DNA of 64,000 nucleotides from positions 1-64,000 of the forward strand of contig JBKPCV010000046.1 of assembly GCA_046727575.1 (NCBI GenBank), written 5' to 3'. The translations under genes were made by a program, and so were the position numbers. This DNA is from DASPTH01 sp046727575 (GTDB lineage: Bacteria; Actinomycetota; Acidimicrobiia; IMCC26256; DASPTH01). Each line of letters begins with the position of its first letter. Position 1 is the stretch's first letter. Below, piece by piece: positions 38,681 through 47,927 of this stretch. The notes below the pieces were generated by a model. That model saw only the letters and a list, made by a program, of their open reading frames with translations, had not been told where the DNA came from and did no database searches.

Positions 38681-39659
38681 GGCGGATCCTCGGGTCGAGC
38701 ACGACGTAGAGCGCGTCGATGACGAAGTTCAGGACGACGTAGCCGATCGCGATGATTGCGATGTAGCTCTGGAGCTCCACGTATTGGCGCGCGTTGATGG
38801 CCTGATAGATGAGCGTGCCGATACCCGGCACCGAGAAGATCACCTCCACTGCAACCGCGCCACCGATCAGGGTGCCGAAGTTGAGCCCCGCGACCGTGAG
38901 CAGCGTGAGGCTCGAGGGCCGGAGCGCGTGCCGCCACAGGATCCGGCGGTCGGACAAACCCTTGGCTCGCGCCATCGTGATGAAGTTCTCCTGCAACGTC
39001 GCGATCATGTCGCTGCGCAGGAGACGCATGTACACCGCGACGAGGCCGGCGGCGAGCGAGATCGCCGGTAGCAGCAGCGTGCCGAGGTGATGACCGAGGT
39101 TGCCGCTCGGCTGTCCGAACAGCGGCTCCAGCCAGCCCGGCTCGTATCCCGTCACCGGGATCTTGCCGAGCCAGGGTAAGTCGGGCTGCCACTTCACCCC
39201 CACGAAGTACGCGAGCGCCAGGGCCAGGACGAAGCTCGGCAACGCGAGGAGCGCGAACGCGCCCGCGTTGATGCTCCGGTCGGTCATGGTGTTGGCGCGG
39301 TACGCGGTCAGGACCCCGAGCGGGATGGCCACGAGCAGGGCGAGGATCTGTGCGTAGAGCATGAGCTGGAGCGAGACGGGCAGCGCTTTCTCCAACTTGT
39401 CGGCAACCGGCAGGTTCGACTGGTAGTCCTTGCCGAGGTCGCCCTGCGCCAGATTGCCGAGCCACGTCGCGTACTGCTCGAAGAACGGCCGGTCGAGCCC
39501 GTTCTCGTGCCGGAACTGCTGCTTCTGCTGCGGGGTCCCGGTCGGGAGGACGGCGTCGGCGATGTCACCGGGGAACAGCCGCAGGAGGCTGAACGCGAAG
39601 AGCGTCGACAACACGACGACGAGCACCAGCTGGAGCAGCCGTCGCGCGATCATCCGCAT
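38664..39659 (-). CDS. oppB: Oligopeptide ABC transporter permease OppB
   Basis: A 331-residue permease with six predicted membrane helices; the first begins MRMIARRLLQLVLVVVL. The EAA loop is ENFITMARAKGLSDRRILWRHALRPS. The periplasmic loop after TM1 is of the family type. It starts at ATG 39659, with a second ATG two codons on. A 75-nt gap separates it from oppA. Confidence 0.93.
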   Translation of the reverse strand: MRMIARRLLQLVLVVVLSTLFAFSLLRLFPGDIADAVLPTGTPQQKQQFRHENGLDRPFFEQYATWLGNLAQGDLGKDYQSNLPVADKLEKALPVSLQLMLYAQILALLVAIPLGVLTAYRANTMTDRSINAGAFALLALPSFVLALALAYFVGVKWQPDLPWLGKIPVTGYEPGWLEPLFGQPSGNLGHHLGTLLLPAISLAAGLVAVYMRLLRSDMIATLQENFITMARAKGLSDRRILWRHALRPSSLTLLTVAGLNFGTLIGGAVAVEVIFSVPGIGTLIYQAINARQYVELQSYIAIIAIGYVVLNFVIDALYVVLDPRIRRARAA

Positions 39660-39734
39660 GTTCCGAGCCCCCCAGAGACCGGATGATCCGGACGCGTCAC
39701 GCGCGGCGCGCCCGGTTGTCGTTCGTTCACCGCC

Positions 39735-41381
39735 TCACGCGGAGCCGTTCAACCACATCCCGACCACAGGGTGACGCCCGTAGACGAACGCGGGCTGGCC
39801 ACCGCCGTCCGGCAGCGGCGGCCCCGCGATGCCCTCCACGTTCTTCTCCGAGGCGATGACCCAGTCCGAGTAGTACGCCCACACGTTGTAGACCTGCTTC
39901 CCGAAGATCTTGTTCACCTGCTCATAGGTCTGCTTGCGCTTCGCCGGATCCTCGGTCTGGCGACCCTGGTCGAGCAGGCTCTGGAGTTCCGGGTCGGCGA
40001 TCTTGCCGAAGTTCACGAGCGAGCCGGTCTGCCACCACACGTAGTTGACGTCGGGATCGTCGCCCGGGTGGTTGCGCCACAGCATGATGCTGAAGTTGCC
40101 GCCCACCGCGGAGGCGATGAACGCGGTCTGGTCTTCCTGCTTCAGCGTCGCGTCGATCCCCGCCTTCGCGAGCTGTTCTTTGATGAGCTCCGCCTCCGCG
40201 GTGTTCGCGGGGTCGTTGGTGTGCTCGAGCACGATGTTGAACTGTCCGCCGTGCGCGGCCTTGTACTGGTCGGCGAGCTTCTTCGCCTGCTTGGCATTGA
40301 ACCCGGGGTACCCGGTGTTCTTGACGTACCCCATCACGTCACTGTCGAACGGGCCGTCGGCGATGGTGAACACGCCGTTGTTGCGCAGCTCGTTGATCTG
40401 GTTGCGGTCGATCGCCATGGCGACGGCCTTGCGGGCCGTCAGGTCGTCGAGGGGCGGCTTGGCCACGTTCATCAGGTAGTAGCGGACCTCGCGCCGCCCG
40501 GGCTTCTGCCTCATCACGTTGTACTGGCCCTTCAGCCCGTCCAGCGCGTCCACCTGCTGACCGTCGGAGGTGTGCATCACGGTGACCTGGCCACCCTGGA
40601 GCGAGTTCACACGCTGGCTGGCTTCCGCGATCGGCTTGAACGTGATCTTGTCGAGGTACGGAAGCCGCTGCCCCTTCGAATCCTTCTGCCAGTAGTCCGG
40701 ATTCTTGAGCGCCACGAGCTCCTGGTTCACCGTCCAGTGGTCGAGCTTGAACGGTCCCGTGCCAATGAGGTTGCTGTTGCACGTCGCCGGGTTGTTGAGC
40801 TGTGCCGGCGCCACGATGCCGAGCCGTCCATCGAAGTAGAGGAAGCCGTCGAAGTCGACCCACGGCACCGCCGTCGTGATCGTGAGCTGCAGCGGCCCGT
40901 CGACCGTCACGCCCGACACGTCCTTGAAGACCGAGCTCAACAGCACGCCCTTGCGCCACGTCTCGACGTTCTGGGCGACCGCGTCAGCCGTCAGCGGCGT
41001 GCCGTCGTGGAACTTCACGCCGTCGCGCAACGTGACCGTCCACTTCGTGTACGTGGGATCGTGGGTCACCGACTTGGCGAGGTAGGGCACGATCTTGTCC
41101 TTGCTGTTCAGCGCGGTGAGCGTGTCGTAGATCGCGGCCCCGACCATGATCCCCGAGATCGCGAGCCGCGCCGTGCTCGGGCACCAGCCGCCGGCGGTCT
41201 CGGCTTCGAGGCCGTACACGACGGAACCGCCCGGCTTCGGTGTCGCGGCCGCTGCCGCCTTCCGCGGCGTGGCGGTCGCGTTCCCGACGTGGAACGCGCT
41301 GGCCAATCCGACGACGGCCACGATGACGAGCGCACGTGTCGGCGCCGCGCGTCGCGTCACACTTCCCGTTCCAACGCGCAT
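39735..41381 (-). CDS. oppA: Peptide ABC transporter substrate-binding protein OppA
   Basis: A 548-residue SBP_bac_5 protein that captures peptides outside the membrane. The signal peptide runs to about residue 40 and shows no lipobox Cys, so it may be secreted or anchored by an uncleaved helix. Family blocks KWTVTLRDGVKFHDGTPLTA and IGTGPFKLDHW are present. ATG 41381 follows GGGGGGAG. It is the first gene of the opp operon and should be the most expressed. Ligand range cannot be told from sequence. Confidence 0.93.
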   Translation of the reverse strand: MRVGTGSVTRRAAPTRALVIVAVVGLASAFHVGNATATPRKAAAAATPKPGGSVVYGLEAETAGGWCPSTARLAISGIMVGAAIYDTLTALNSKDKIVPYLAKSVTHDPTYTKWTVTLRDGVKFHDGTPLTADAVAQNVETWRKGVLLSSVFKDVSGVTVDGPLQLTITTAVPWVDFDGFLYFDGRLGIVAPAQLNNPATCNSNLIGTGPFKLDHWTVNQELVALKNPDYWQKDSKGQRLPYLDKITFKPIAEASQRVNSLQGGQVTVMHTSDGQQVDALDGLKGQYNVMRQKPGRREVRYYLMNVAKPPLDDLTARKAVAMAIDRNQINELRNNGVFTIADGPFDSDVMGYVKNTGYPGFNAKQAKKLADQYKAAHGGQFNIVLEHTNDPANTAEAELIKEQLAKAGIDATLKQEDQTAFIASAVGGNFSIMLWRNHPGDDPDVNYVWWQTGSLVNFGKIADPELQSLLDQGRQTEDPAKRKQTYEQVNKIFGKQVYNVWAYYSDWVIASEKNVEGIAGPPLPDGGGQPAFVYGRHPVVGMWLNGSA

Positions 41382-41524
41382 GATGTACTCCCCCCTCGGT
41401 GTCCTCCCCTTGTGCGACCCGCACGTGGGTTACTGGCCGGTAAGCGTACCCAGCAATGGGAGAACTCGATCATCACCTCCCCACCTCGAACCGGCGTCGT
41501 CGAGCGCCCGGTACCGTCGAGCGC

Positions 41525-41941
41525 GTGGAGGGCTACCTCCGGGTGACGCCCAGCTGCTCCATCGCGCTCGACGAGCTCGAGTGGCGGACGTCCCGCTCGG
41601 GTGGGCCGGGTGGCCAGCACGCCAACACGTCGGAAACCCGCGTCGAGGTGCTGTTCTCCGTCGCCGACTCCGAGTCGCTGGGGCCGCGACAGCGCGCCCG
41701 GCTGCTCGAACGGCTCGGTCCGGTCGTGCGGGCGACGGCAGCGGACACGCGTTCGCAGGCTCGGAACCGCGAGCTCGCGCTCGAGCGGCTCCGGGCACGC
41801 CTCGCCGAGGGCCTGCGCGTCCAGCGGACCCGTCGCCCGACTCGGCCGACGAGTGCGGCGCGGGAACGCCGCCTCGACACCAAGCGCCGCCGGGCACAGC
41901 GCAAGCGAGAGCGGAAGAGGCCCGCGCTCGAGAACGACTAA
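41525..41941 (+). CDS. arfB: Alternative ribosome-rescue factor ArfB (peptidyl-tRNA hydrolase)
   Basis: ArfB enters the A site of stalled ribosomes and hydrolyses peptidyl-tRNA with a GGQ motif, here SGGPGGQHANTSETRVEV. The C-terminal tail is strongly basic (RRLDTKRRRAQRKRERKRP), as needed to sit in the mRNA tunnel. GTG 41525 gives the usual N-terminus, VEGYLRVTPSCSIALDELEW; an ATG at 41456 would add 23 residues. The length of 138 matches the family. It diverges from oppA. Confidence 0.92.
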   Translation: MEGYLRVTPSCSIALDELEWRTSRSGGPGGQHANTSETRVEVLFSVADSESLGPRQRARLLERLGPVVRATAADTRSQARNRELALERLRARLAEGLRVQRTRRPTRPTSAARERRLDTKRRRAQRKRERKRPALEND

Positions 41942-41987
41942 CGAGGAGCGCGGCCGGCGCGGCATCGACCTGCAAAGCTGACCTGCG

Positions 41988-43100
41988 GTGGACGTGGTGG
42001 TCAGGGTGTTGTGGTTCGCAGGCGGGTTCCTGCTGCTCGTGCTCGTGCTCGACTCGGCCGTGCGCACCTTCGTGCTGCCGCGGGGCGAAGCATCGTTCAT
42101 CACGCGCGTGGTGTTCGTCGGTGTACGCGTGCCGTTCAACCGGCTCGCCCGCATGACGCGGACCTACGAGGGCCGCGACCGCGTCATGGCTCTGTACGGG
42201 CCGATCGGCCTGCTCCTGCTCCCGCTGGCGTGGCTGCTCTTCGTCATCTTCGCCTTCACCGCAATGTTCCACGCGCTCGGTGTGCGAGGCTTCGAGCGCG
42301 CGTTCGAGATGAGCGGCTCCTCCGTGTTCACGTTGGGGTTCGTGCGCCCCCCCGACTTGCCGACGACGATCCTCGCGTTCTTCGAAGCGGCGAGTGGCCT
42401 GACCCTTCTTGCGCTGCTGATCTCGTACCTTCCGACGATCTACGGCGCGTTCTCGCGCCGCGAGGTTCTCGTGTCCCAGCTTGCGGTGCGCGCCGGCGAG
42501 CCGCCGTCCGGAGTGGAGGTGCTCGCGCGCGCGCAGCGCATGGAGCGGTTCCAACTCCTCGACGAGCTGTGGGTGTCGTGGCAGACGTGGTTCGCGGAGG
42601 TCGAGGAGACCCACACATCCCTCGCCGTGTTGAGCTTCTTCCGGTCGCCCCTCGCGCACCGGTCCTGGGTGACCGCGGCGGGCACCGTGCTCGACGCGGC
42701 GTCGCTCCGCCTTGCTGCCGTCGATCTTCCGTTCGATCCCCAGGCGGGCTTCTGCATCCGCGGCGGGGTGTTCGCGCTACGCGCCGTCGCGGGGTACTTC
42801 GGCATCCCGTTCGATCCCGACCCCGCTCCCCGTGACCCCACGAGCATCAGCGAGGACGAGTTCCTCGAAGCGTGCGACAAGCTCGTCGCCGCCGGCATTC
42901 CGGTGCGCGCCAACCGCGACGAGGCATGGCGCGACTTCAACGGCTGGCGCGTCAACTACGACCAGGTGCTCATCGGGCTCGCCGGGATGGTGATGGCGCC
43001 GTACGCGCCGTGGTCGTCGGACCGGTCGCTCCGCTACCGGCGGCCGGCCCTTCGCCAGACGCGTCACCCCACCGACGCCGGCGGCCAGGGCGTGGGCTAG
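41988..43100 (+). CDS. Multi-pass membrane protein with possible ion-channel pore
   Basis: A 370-residue protein. Hydrophobic segments lie near 5–22, 72–95 and 128–150, with a short re-entrant-like stretch SGSSVFTLGFVRPPDLP between the second and third. That arrangement recalls an Ion_trans_2 pore with a degenerate filter (TLGF rather than TVGYG). The C-terminal 220 residues are soluble and helical (LLDELWVSWQTWFAEVEETH). I cannot assign ion selectivity; a non-channel role is possible. GTG 41988 is the start. Its TAG shares CTAG with the stop of the convergent gene. Confidence 0.62.
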   Translation: MDVVVRVLWFAGGFLLLVLVLDSAVRTFVLPRGEASFITRVVFVGVRVPFNRLARMTRTYEGRDRVMALYGPIGLLLLPLAWLLFVIFAFTAMFHALGVRGFERAFEMSGSSVFTLGFVRPPDLPTTILAFFEAASGLTLLALLISYLPTIYGAFSRREVLVSQLAVRAGEPPSGVEVLARAQRMERFQLLDELWVSWQTWFAEVEETHTSLAVLSFFRSPLAHRSWVTAAGTVLDAASLRLAAVDLPFDPQAGFCIRGGVFALRAVAGYFGIPFDPDPAPRDPTSISEDEFLEACDKLVAAGIPVRANRDEAWRDFNGWRVNYDQVLIGLAGMVMAPYAPWSSDRSLRYRRPALRQTRHPTDAGGQGVG

Positions 43101-43891
43101 TCGAACAGCGAGGTCTCTCGTACCGGCGGCGTGAAGTCGAGGCGGATGTACCACTCGAGCCCGAACGTGCGCAGGAAGCCGTCCTCGGGCAGGGCCAAGA
43201 AGAACGACTCCTCCGGAATCTGTGTCGCATGCGCGGCCATGGCCGCGCGCTTGCGGCCGATGACGTCCGACACGTCGATGATCGTCGTGATGCGCGCCTC
43301 GTCGACGCCGAGCTCGAAGTCCTCCGGGTTCGGCGGGCGTGCGTCCGTCGACAGCTCCGAGAACTGGTCCCGCGCCACGCTCAGAAAGTGTTGACGGCTC
43401 ACCGTCGCCGCGTACACGCGCGGTGTACCGGCAAGTTCTGCGGCGCGGACTCCCACGCGATGGGTTTGGATGTGATCGGGGTGACCGTAGCCGCCCCGTT
43501 CGTCGTACGTCGTGAGCACCTCCGCCCGTTCCTCGAGGAGGATTTGTGCGAGCCGCGTCGCGGCGTCTGCCACGTCGGTCGACCAGAACGAGCCCGCCGC
43601 GTCGTTGGTGGCGGTGCCGGCCATGCCGGAGTCGCGATAACCGAGGAACTCCACGCGCGCGACGCCCAAAATGTCCGCCGCCAGTCGCGCCTCCGCTTCG
43701 CGCCGCGGCGCGAGCTCCTCAGCAGGCTGGAGGACTCCGTCGGCGACCTCACCCAGCTCGCCGCGCGTCGCGAACACGAGCACAACGCGATGGCCGTCGT
43801 CCGACGCGCGCGCCATCGTGCCGCCCGTGATGATCGCTTCGTCATCGGGGTGCGCGTGAAAGCACACCAGCGTGCCCGACACGCTTCCCAT
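43097..43891 (-). CDS. PIG-L/Mca-like deacetylase
   Basis: A 264-residue zinc hydrolase of the LmbE fold. The ligands are in CFHAHPDDEAI and YDERGGYGHPDH, and the C-terminal part has MAAHATQI. The YDE-GGYGHPDH form resembles MshB/Mca, the mycothiol deacetylase and the mycothiol S-conjugate amidase, which would fit an actinobacterium. Without ligand residues for mycothiol known here, the role is inferred. It is distinct from the paralogue at 20411–21124. Confidence 0.86.
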   Translation of the reverse strand: MGSVSGTLVCFHAHPDDEAIITGGTMARASDDGHRVVLVFATRGELGEVADGVLQPAEELAPRREAEARLAADILGVARVEFLGYRDSGMAGTATNDAAGSFWSTDVADAATRLAQILLEERAEVLTTYDERGGYGHPDHIQTHRVGVRAAELAGTPRVYAATVSRQHFLSVARDQFSELSTDARPPNPEDFELGVDEARITTIIDVSDVIGRKRAAMAAHATQIPEESFFLALPEDGFLRTFGLEWYIRLDFTPPVRETSLFD

Positions 43892-44014
43892 GCTGGCACA
43901 ACGATCTGCTTGTCAGAATCGCAACCGCACGGCGCGGGCTGCTACCGTGCGCTCTGCACACGCGGGTCGACGCTTCGCGCGGCCCGCTTTACGTAAGGCA
44001 CAGGGAGCAAGGCG

Positions 44015-44215
44015 TTGGCGACAGGCACCGTGAAATGGTTCAACGCAGAGAAGGGCTACGGCTTCATCTCTCGTGAGGACGGACCGGATGTGTTCGTCCA
44101 CTTCTCGGCGATTCAGGGCAGCGGATACCGCACCCTGGAGGAAGGGCAGAGCGTCGAGTTCGACGTCGGCCCCGGTCGGAAGGGTGAAGAGGCGCAGAAC
44201 GTCCGACTCGTCTGA
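44015..44215 (+). CDS. cspA: Cold-shock domain RNA chaperone
   Basis: A 66-residue OB-fold protein. RNP1 is KGYGFISRED and RNP2 VFVHFSAI, and the N-terminus GTVKWFNAEKG is canonical. It binds single-stranded RNA and helps translation under cold or growth stress. TTG 44015 has GGGAG at 44003–44007. The 123-nt upstream interval is probably its leader. A hairpin follows the stop. Confidence 0.96.
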   Translation: MATGTVKWFNAEKGYGFISREDGPDVFVHFSAIQGSGYRTLEEGQSVEFDVGPGRKGEEAQNVRLV

Positions 44216-44237
44216 CGCTCAACGCTCGTTCCAACGC

Positions 44238-44257
44238 GGCGCGTCCGCGGTCGCGCC
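44238..44257. terminator. Hairpin between cspA and the HAD gene
   Basis: GGCGCG/CGCGCC with an 8-nt loop, between two convergent stops. It is short but well placed for both. Confidence 0.55.
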
Positions 44258-44262
44258 GGCGG

Positions 44263-44967
44263 TCACAGCAGATCGAGAAGGCCGGTCAGGTCGCGCACGC
44301 GTGGCACGTCGAAGTCGGTCTCCGCGGACACGGTCGTGTCGGGCCAGTGCCCGTCGCGCTCCAAGTACACCGCGCAGATGCCGAGCGCGCGCGGACCTTC
44401 GATGTCCGGCCGCCACGTGTCGCCGATGAACAGGACGTCGCCGGGTTCGAGCGCGAGGCGCTCGAGCGCATACAGGAAGATCCGAGGGTGCGGTTTGCGC
44501 GCGCCTGCCCACGCCGACGACACGAGCAGGTCGACCAGGTCGTCCAACCCCGCCTCGGCGACTGCGGGCTCCAGGTCCCAGTCCCAGTTCGAGCACACCG
44601 CGAGCCGGAGACCCCGGCCCCGGAGCGCCCGTAGCACTTCGGGAACCTCGTCGTAGGCCTCGAGTTCGCGGTCGGCGCGTCCGGCCTGGAGCTCGTCGAG
44701 GATCACCTCGTATTCGCCCGGGTGCACGTCGGCTTCCGCGAGCAGGCTGAGCAGGCGTTCCTGTTGCCAGGCGACGTAGTGCTCGCGGCTGCGGGACTGC
44801 TCGAGGTGCTCGACGCCGTCGAGATCGCCCTGCCACCACTGTTCCCGTAACTCGTGGGGTAGCGAGTACCCGCGACCGCCGAGCACGTCGTCAATCGTGA
44901 TCGGATGTACGTCGGACGCGAGCGTGCCGTAGAAGTCGAACATCACCGAGCGGAAACCGTCGCGCAC
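44263..44967 (-). CDS. HAD-family hydrolase
   Basis: A 234-residue haloacid-dehalogenase-fold phosphatase. Motif I FDFYGTLASD (nucleophile Asp at its start), motif II VCSNWD, motif III Lys in ARKPHPRIF and motif IV FIGDTWRPDIEG are all present. A helical cap of C1 type lies between motifs I and II. Small phosphorylated metabolites are the likely substrates; no specificity can be read. GTG 44967 is chosen because the open frame beyond it overlaps the divergent hydrolase gene. Confidence 0.85.
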   Translation of the reverse strand: MRDGFRSVMFDFYGTLASDVHPITIDDVLGGRGYSLPHELREQWWQGDLDGVEHLEQSRSREHYVAWQQERLLSLLAEADVHPGEYEVILDELQAGRADRELEAYDEVPEVLRALRGRGLRLAVCSNWDWDLEPAVAEAGLDDLVDLLVSSAWAGARKPHPRIFLYALERLALEPGDVLFIGDTWRPDIEGPRALGICAVYLERDGHWPDTTVSAETDFDVPRVRDLTGLLDLL

Positions 44968-45001
44968 CTGCTCGATTCTACGGACCGTTACGCTGCCGAC
45001 G

Positions 45002-46465
45002 GTGCGACGAATGGCACTGGTGACCGCGACACTCACCAGCGTTGTGTTCGTCTGTTCGGTCGGAGCTGCCACCCGTGCGGCCTCCGAACTCGCCCCGCTC
45101 GCGCTGAGCTGGCACGCGTGTGGTGCACCGTTGGAGTGTGCGACGCTCACCGTGCCGCTCGACTACGGCGAGCCGGCGGGACCCACCGTCGATCTCGCAG
45201 TGGTGCGCGCGACGGCGCGCGATGCGAAGCGTCGAATCGGCTCGCTCGTCCTCAACCCGGGCGGGCCGGGCGCTTCGGGCGTCGGCTATCTCCGCGCAGT
45301 AGCCGACACGTTCCCCAGGGAACTCCGCGACCGCTTCGACCTGGTGTCGTTCGATCCGCGAGGAGTGGGGGAGAGCAGTCCCGTCAGGTGCCCGACCGAC
45401 ATCGACCCGCTCTTCGACCAGAGCTTTTCTCCGACGACCGCGGCGCAACGCGCCGGCTTGGTGGATGCGTTCCGGGTGGTGGTCGACGCGTGCAGCCGAG
45501 CGAGCGGGGCGATCCTGCCGCACGTCTCGACCCGCAACACCGCGCGTGACCTCGATCGACTGCGCGCCGCGCTCGGCGACGACCAGCTCTCGTTCCTCGG
45601 TGAGTCGTACGGCAGCTACCTCGGAACTCTCTACGCGTCGCTGTTTCCGCATCGCGCGCGGGCACTCGTCCTCGACGGTGCGATCGATCCGGGCGGCGAT
45701 GCCACGAGCGTTGCGCTCGGTCAGGCCAGGGGCTTCGAGCGCGCGCTCGGCGCGTTCCTCCGCGATTGCGCCGGACGCTCGACGTGCGCGTTCCAGCACA
45801 GAGGACGGCCTCGACGCGCCTACAACGCGCTGCGCGCGCGAGCCGCGCGCAAGCCCTTGTCCACGTCGCGTGATGGCGACCGCACGGTGAACGCGACGCG
45901 CTTCGACGCCGCGGTCTTGGAGGCGCTGTACCGCGGGAGTGCAGGTTGGGCGGGTCTGGCGCGGGCGCTCAGCGACGCCGAGCGCGGCGACGCGTCGGCG
46001 CTCCTCGAGCTCGCCGACTCGTTGATCGACCGCCGATCGGCCGGCGCCGACCACCCTGCTCTGGACGCGTTCTGGGCCATCACCTGTCTCGACGGCCCCG
46101 TCGTCGGCGACCTCGCTGCCGCGGAGCAACTCGAGGCCCGGGCGCGGCAGATCGCGCCTCGACTCGGACCGTTCGTCGTGAACCTCAGCCTTTCGTGTTC
46201 GGTGTGGCCGGTCCCACCGGTGGCGGCGGTGGACCCCATTGCGGCGGACGGAGCCCCTCCGATCCTGGTGATCGGCACCACCGACGACCCGGCCACGCCG
46301 CTCGTGTCGGCGCGGCACCTCGCGCGCGCGCTCGACCGCGGCGTGCTCCTCGTTGCGCGCGGCGTGCAGCACGGCGGGTTCGGGGTCGGGAACGCCTGTG
46401 TCGACCGCATCGTCACGCGATACCTCGTGGAACTGACCGCGCCCCGTGCCGGCCGGCGGTGCTAG
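45002..46465 (+). CDS. Secreted alpha/beta hydrolase, tripeptidyl aminopeptidase (TAP) type
   Basis: A 487-residue S33-family enzyme with a signal peptide (hydrophobic 5–25). The nucleophile is in LGESYGSYLG, the Asp in TTDDPATPLVSA and the His in QHGGFG; the oxyanion region is LNPGGPGASG and FDPRGVGESS. TAP-like enzymes remove N-terminal tri- or dipeptides, and SlpD/SlpE-type members are found in actinobacteria. Paired cysteines suggest an extracytoplasmic fold. It starts at GTG 45002 or ATG 45011. It would feed peptides to the Opp system. Confidence 0.87.
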   Translation: MRRMALVTATLTSVVFVCSVGAATRAASELAPLALSWHACGAPLECATLTVPLDYGEPAGPTVDLAVVRATARDAKRRIGSLVLNPGGPGASGVGYLRAVADTFPRELRDRFDLVSFDPRGVGESSPVRCPTDIDPLFDQSFSPTTAAQRAGLVDAFRVVVDACSRASGAILPHVSTRNTARDLDRLRAALGDDQLSFLGESYGSYLGTLYASLFPHRARALVLDGAIDPGGDATSVALGQARGFERALGAFLRDCAGRSTCAFQHRGRPRRAYNALRARAARKPLSTSRDGDRTVNATRFDAAVLEALYRGSAGWAGLARALSDAERGDASALLELADSLIDRRSAGADHPALDAFWAITCLDGPVVGDLAAAEQLEARARQIAPRLGPFVVNLSLSCSVWPVPPVAAVDPIAADGAPPILVIGTTDDPATPLVSARHLARALDRGVLLVARGVQHGGFGVGNACVDRIVTRYLVELTAPRAGRRC

Positions 46466-46468
46466 AGC

Positions 46469-46491
46469 GAAGCGCCGCGAGCGGCCGCTTC
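46469..46491. terminator. Hairpin between convergent genes
   Basis: GAAGCG-CCGC pairs with GCGG-CGCTTC around a 2-nt GA loop, with one bulged base. It sits between the TAP and methyltransferase stops. Confidence 0.55.
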
Positions 46492-47233
46492 ACTCCTTGC
46501 GGAGCTTCCAGATCTGCTCCGCCGGCCAGCGGCGCGCCCAACGTGGGTCCCAGCCGTACGTCGTGGCCGCGTGCTTGGGTGCTTGGAGCTCCACGAGGTC
46601 GTCGACGGCGAGCCCGTGCGCGCGGAACAGCCGGATCCACTCGCCAGACGGAAGGATGAAGTCGACGGTGCCCTCACCGGAGTCCCACATGCGCACCCCG
46701 AAGTACGGCTCCCGCAGACGACGGCCCACGCGTTGACGTTTGGGGTCCCACGCCAGGTAGCCCCACGGCGTCGAGTGCGCGAACGCGAACCGGCCGCCCG
46801 GCCGCAAGACGCGGGCCACTTCGGAGACGCTGCGGTCCGGGTCGCAGAACGACATCGCGCCGTGGTCACAGAAGACGACGTCGAAGGACGCGCTGCCGAG
46901 TGGAACGTTCTCGCCGCTGGCGCAGACGAGTGGGAACGCGAGCCCCTGTGCGCGCATCAGCGCACGAGCGTGGGCGAGCTGTGCGCGCGACTGATCGAGC
47001 CCAACGACGCGCGCACCATCGTGCGCGAGCGCCAGCGACCACTGCGCCGCGCCACACCCGAACTCGAGGACGTCGAGCCCGGTCGTGTCTCCGAGGACGC
47101 CGAGCTCGTTCTCGGGAATGCGCCACACGCCCCACGCCTTCGGGTGCGCGGCGAGCAATCTGCCGTGCGTCGCCTGGTAATCGTCCGCGTCGGCGTCCCA
47201 GAACGCGCGATTGCGACGTTCGTGGCTGGTCAC
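46490..47233 (-). CDS. Class I SAM-dependent methyltransferase
   Basis: A 247-residue Rossmann methyltransferase of the Methyltransf_11 type. Motif I is VLEFGCGAAQWSLALA and acidic loop GLDQSR follows; VVFCDHGAMSF and LRPGGRFAFAHSTPW are motifs IV and VI. The substrate is unknown; the order of blocks resembles small-molecule methyltransferases. GTG 47233 is the likely start, 34 nt after the hemolysin III stop, so it may belong to that operon. Confidence 0.83.
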   Translation of the reverse strand: MTSHERRNRAFWDADADDYQATHGRLLAAHPKAWGVWRIPENELGVLGDTTGLDVLEFGCGAAQWSLALAHDGARVVGLDQSRAQLAHARALMRAQGLAFPLVCASGENVPLGSASFDVVFCDHGAMSFCDPDRSVSEVARVLRPGGRFAFAHSTPWGYLAWDPKRQRVGRRLREPYFGVRMWDSGEGTVDFILPSGEWIRLFRAHGLAVDDLVELQAPKHAATTYGWDPRWARRWPAEQIWKLRKE

Positions 47234-47267
47234 GTGAACAGGCGGGCGCCGGGCATCGGTGCGGAGG

Positions 47268-47927
47268 TTACGACTCGAGCGGGAGCACCCAGAACGCAAT
47301 CGCGCAGTAGTGCAACGCGGCCGCGGCGATCACCAGGAGGTGGAAGAGCTCGTGGTAGCCGAAGACGGCGGGCCACGGGTCGGGCCGTCTCGCCGCGTGC
47401 ACGATCGCGCCGGTCGTGTACAGCACCCCGCCTCCGGCGACGAGTGCCACACCCGCGATCCCCGTGCTCGCCCACAGCCCACCGACCGCGAACACTCCGA
47501 TCCAACCGAGGACGAGATACACGGTCGTCACGTAGCCGCGCGGCGGGATCGCTGGTAGCCACTCGTAACTGATGCCACCGAGCGCGATGGCCCACACCAA
47601 GGCAAGCACGAGGACGCGCGCGCCACCGCCGTTCGTCAGGAGGAGAATCGGGGTTCCGGTTCCGGCGATGAACAGGAAGATCGCGGTGTGGTCGAGCTTC
47701 AGCAGGTAACGAGCGCTCGTCGGCGGCCAGTTCGAGCGGTGATAGAACGCGCTGGTGGCGAACATGGCGACGAGCGTGCCGGCGTAGATGGACGCCCCGA
47801 CGGTCGGGAGCCCGCCAGGTGCGTTCGCCACGAGCGCGATTGCGAGCACGATCGACGCGAAGAAGGCGTAGAGGTGTGAGACGCCCCGGAGCCGTGGCTT
47901 GGCCGCGAGCTCGGGCGGGACAATCAC
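47268..47927 (-). CDS. Hemolysin III family (TrhA/YqfA-like) membrane protein
   Basis: A 219-residue protein with seven membrane helices, of the PAQR/hemolysin III family. The conserved residues are SAFYHR, KLDHTAIFLFIAGTGTP and FGYHELFHLLVIAAAALH, whose His, Asp and Ser probably bind zinc. Bacterial members influence membrane energetics or lipid homeostasis; the hemolytic label is historical. GTG 47927 overlaps the upstream stop by 4 nt. Confidence 0.9.
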   Translation of the reverse strand: MIVPPELAAKPRLRGVSHLYAFFASIVLAIALVANAPGGLPTVGASIYAGTLVAMFATSAFYHRSNWPPTSARYLLKLDHTAIFLFIAGTGTPILLLTNGGGARVLVLALVWAIALGGISYEWLPAIPPRGYVTTVYLVLGWIGVFAVGGLWASTGIAGVALVAGGGVLYTTGAIVHAARRPDPWPAVFGYHELFHLLVIAAAALHYCAIAFWVLPLES

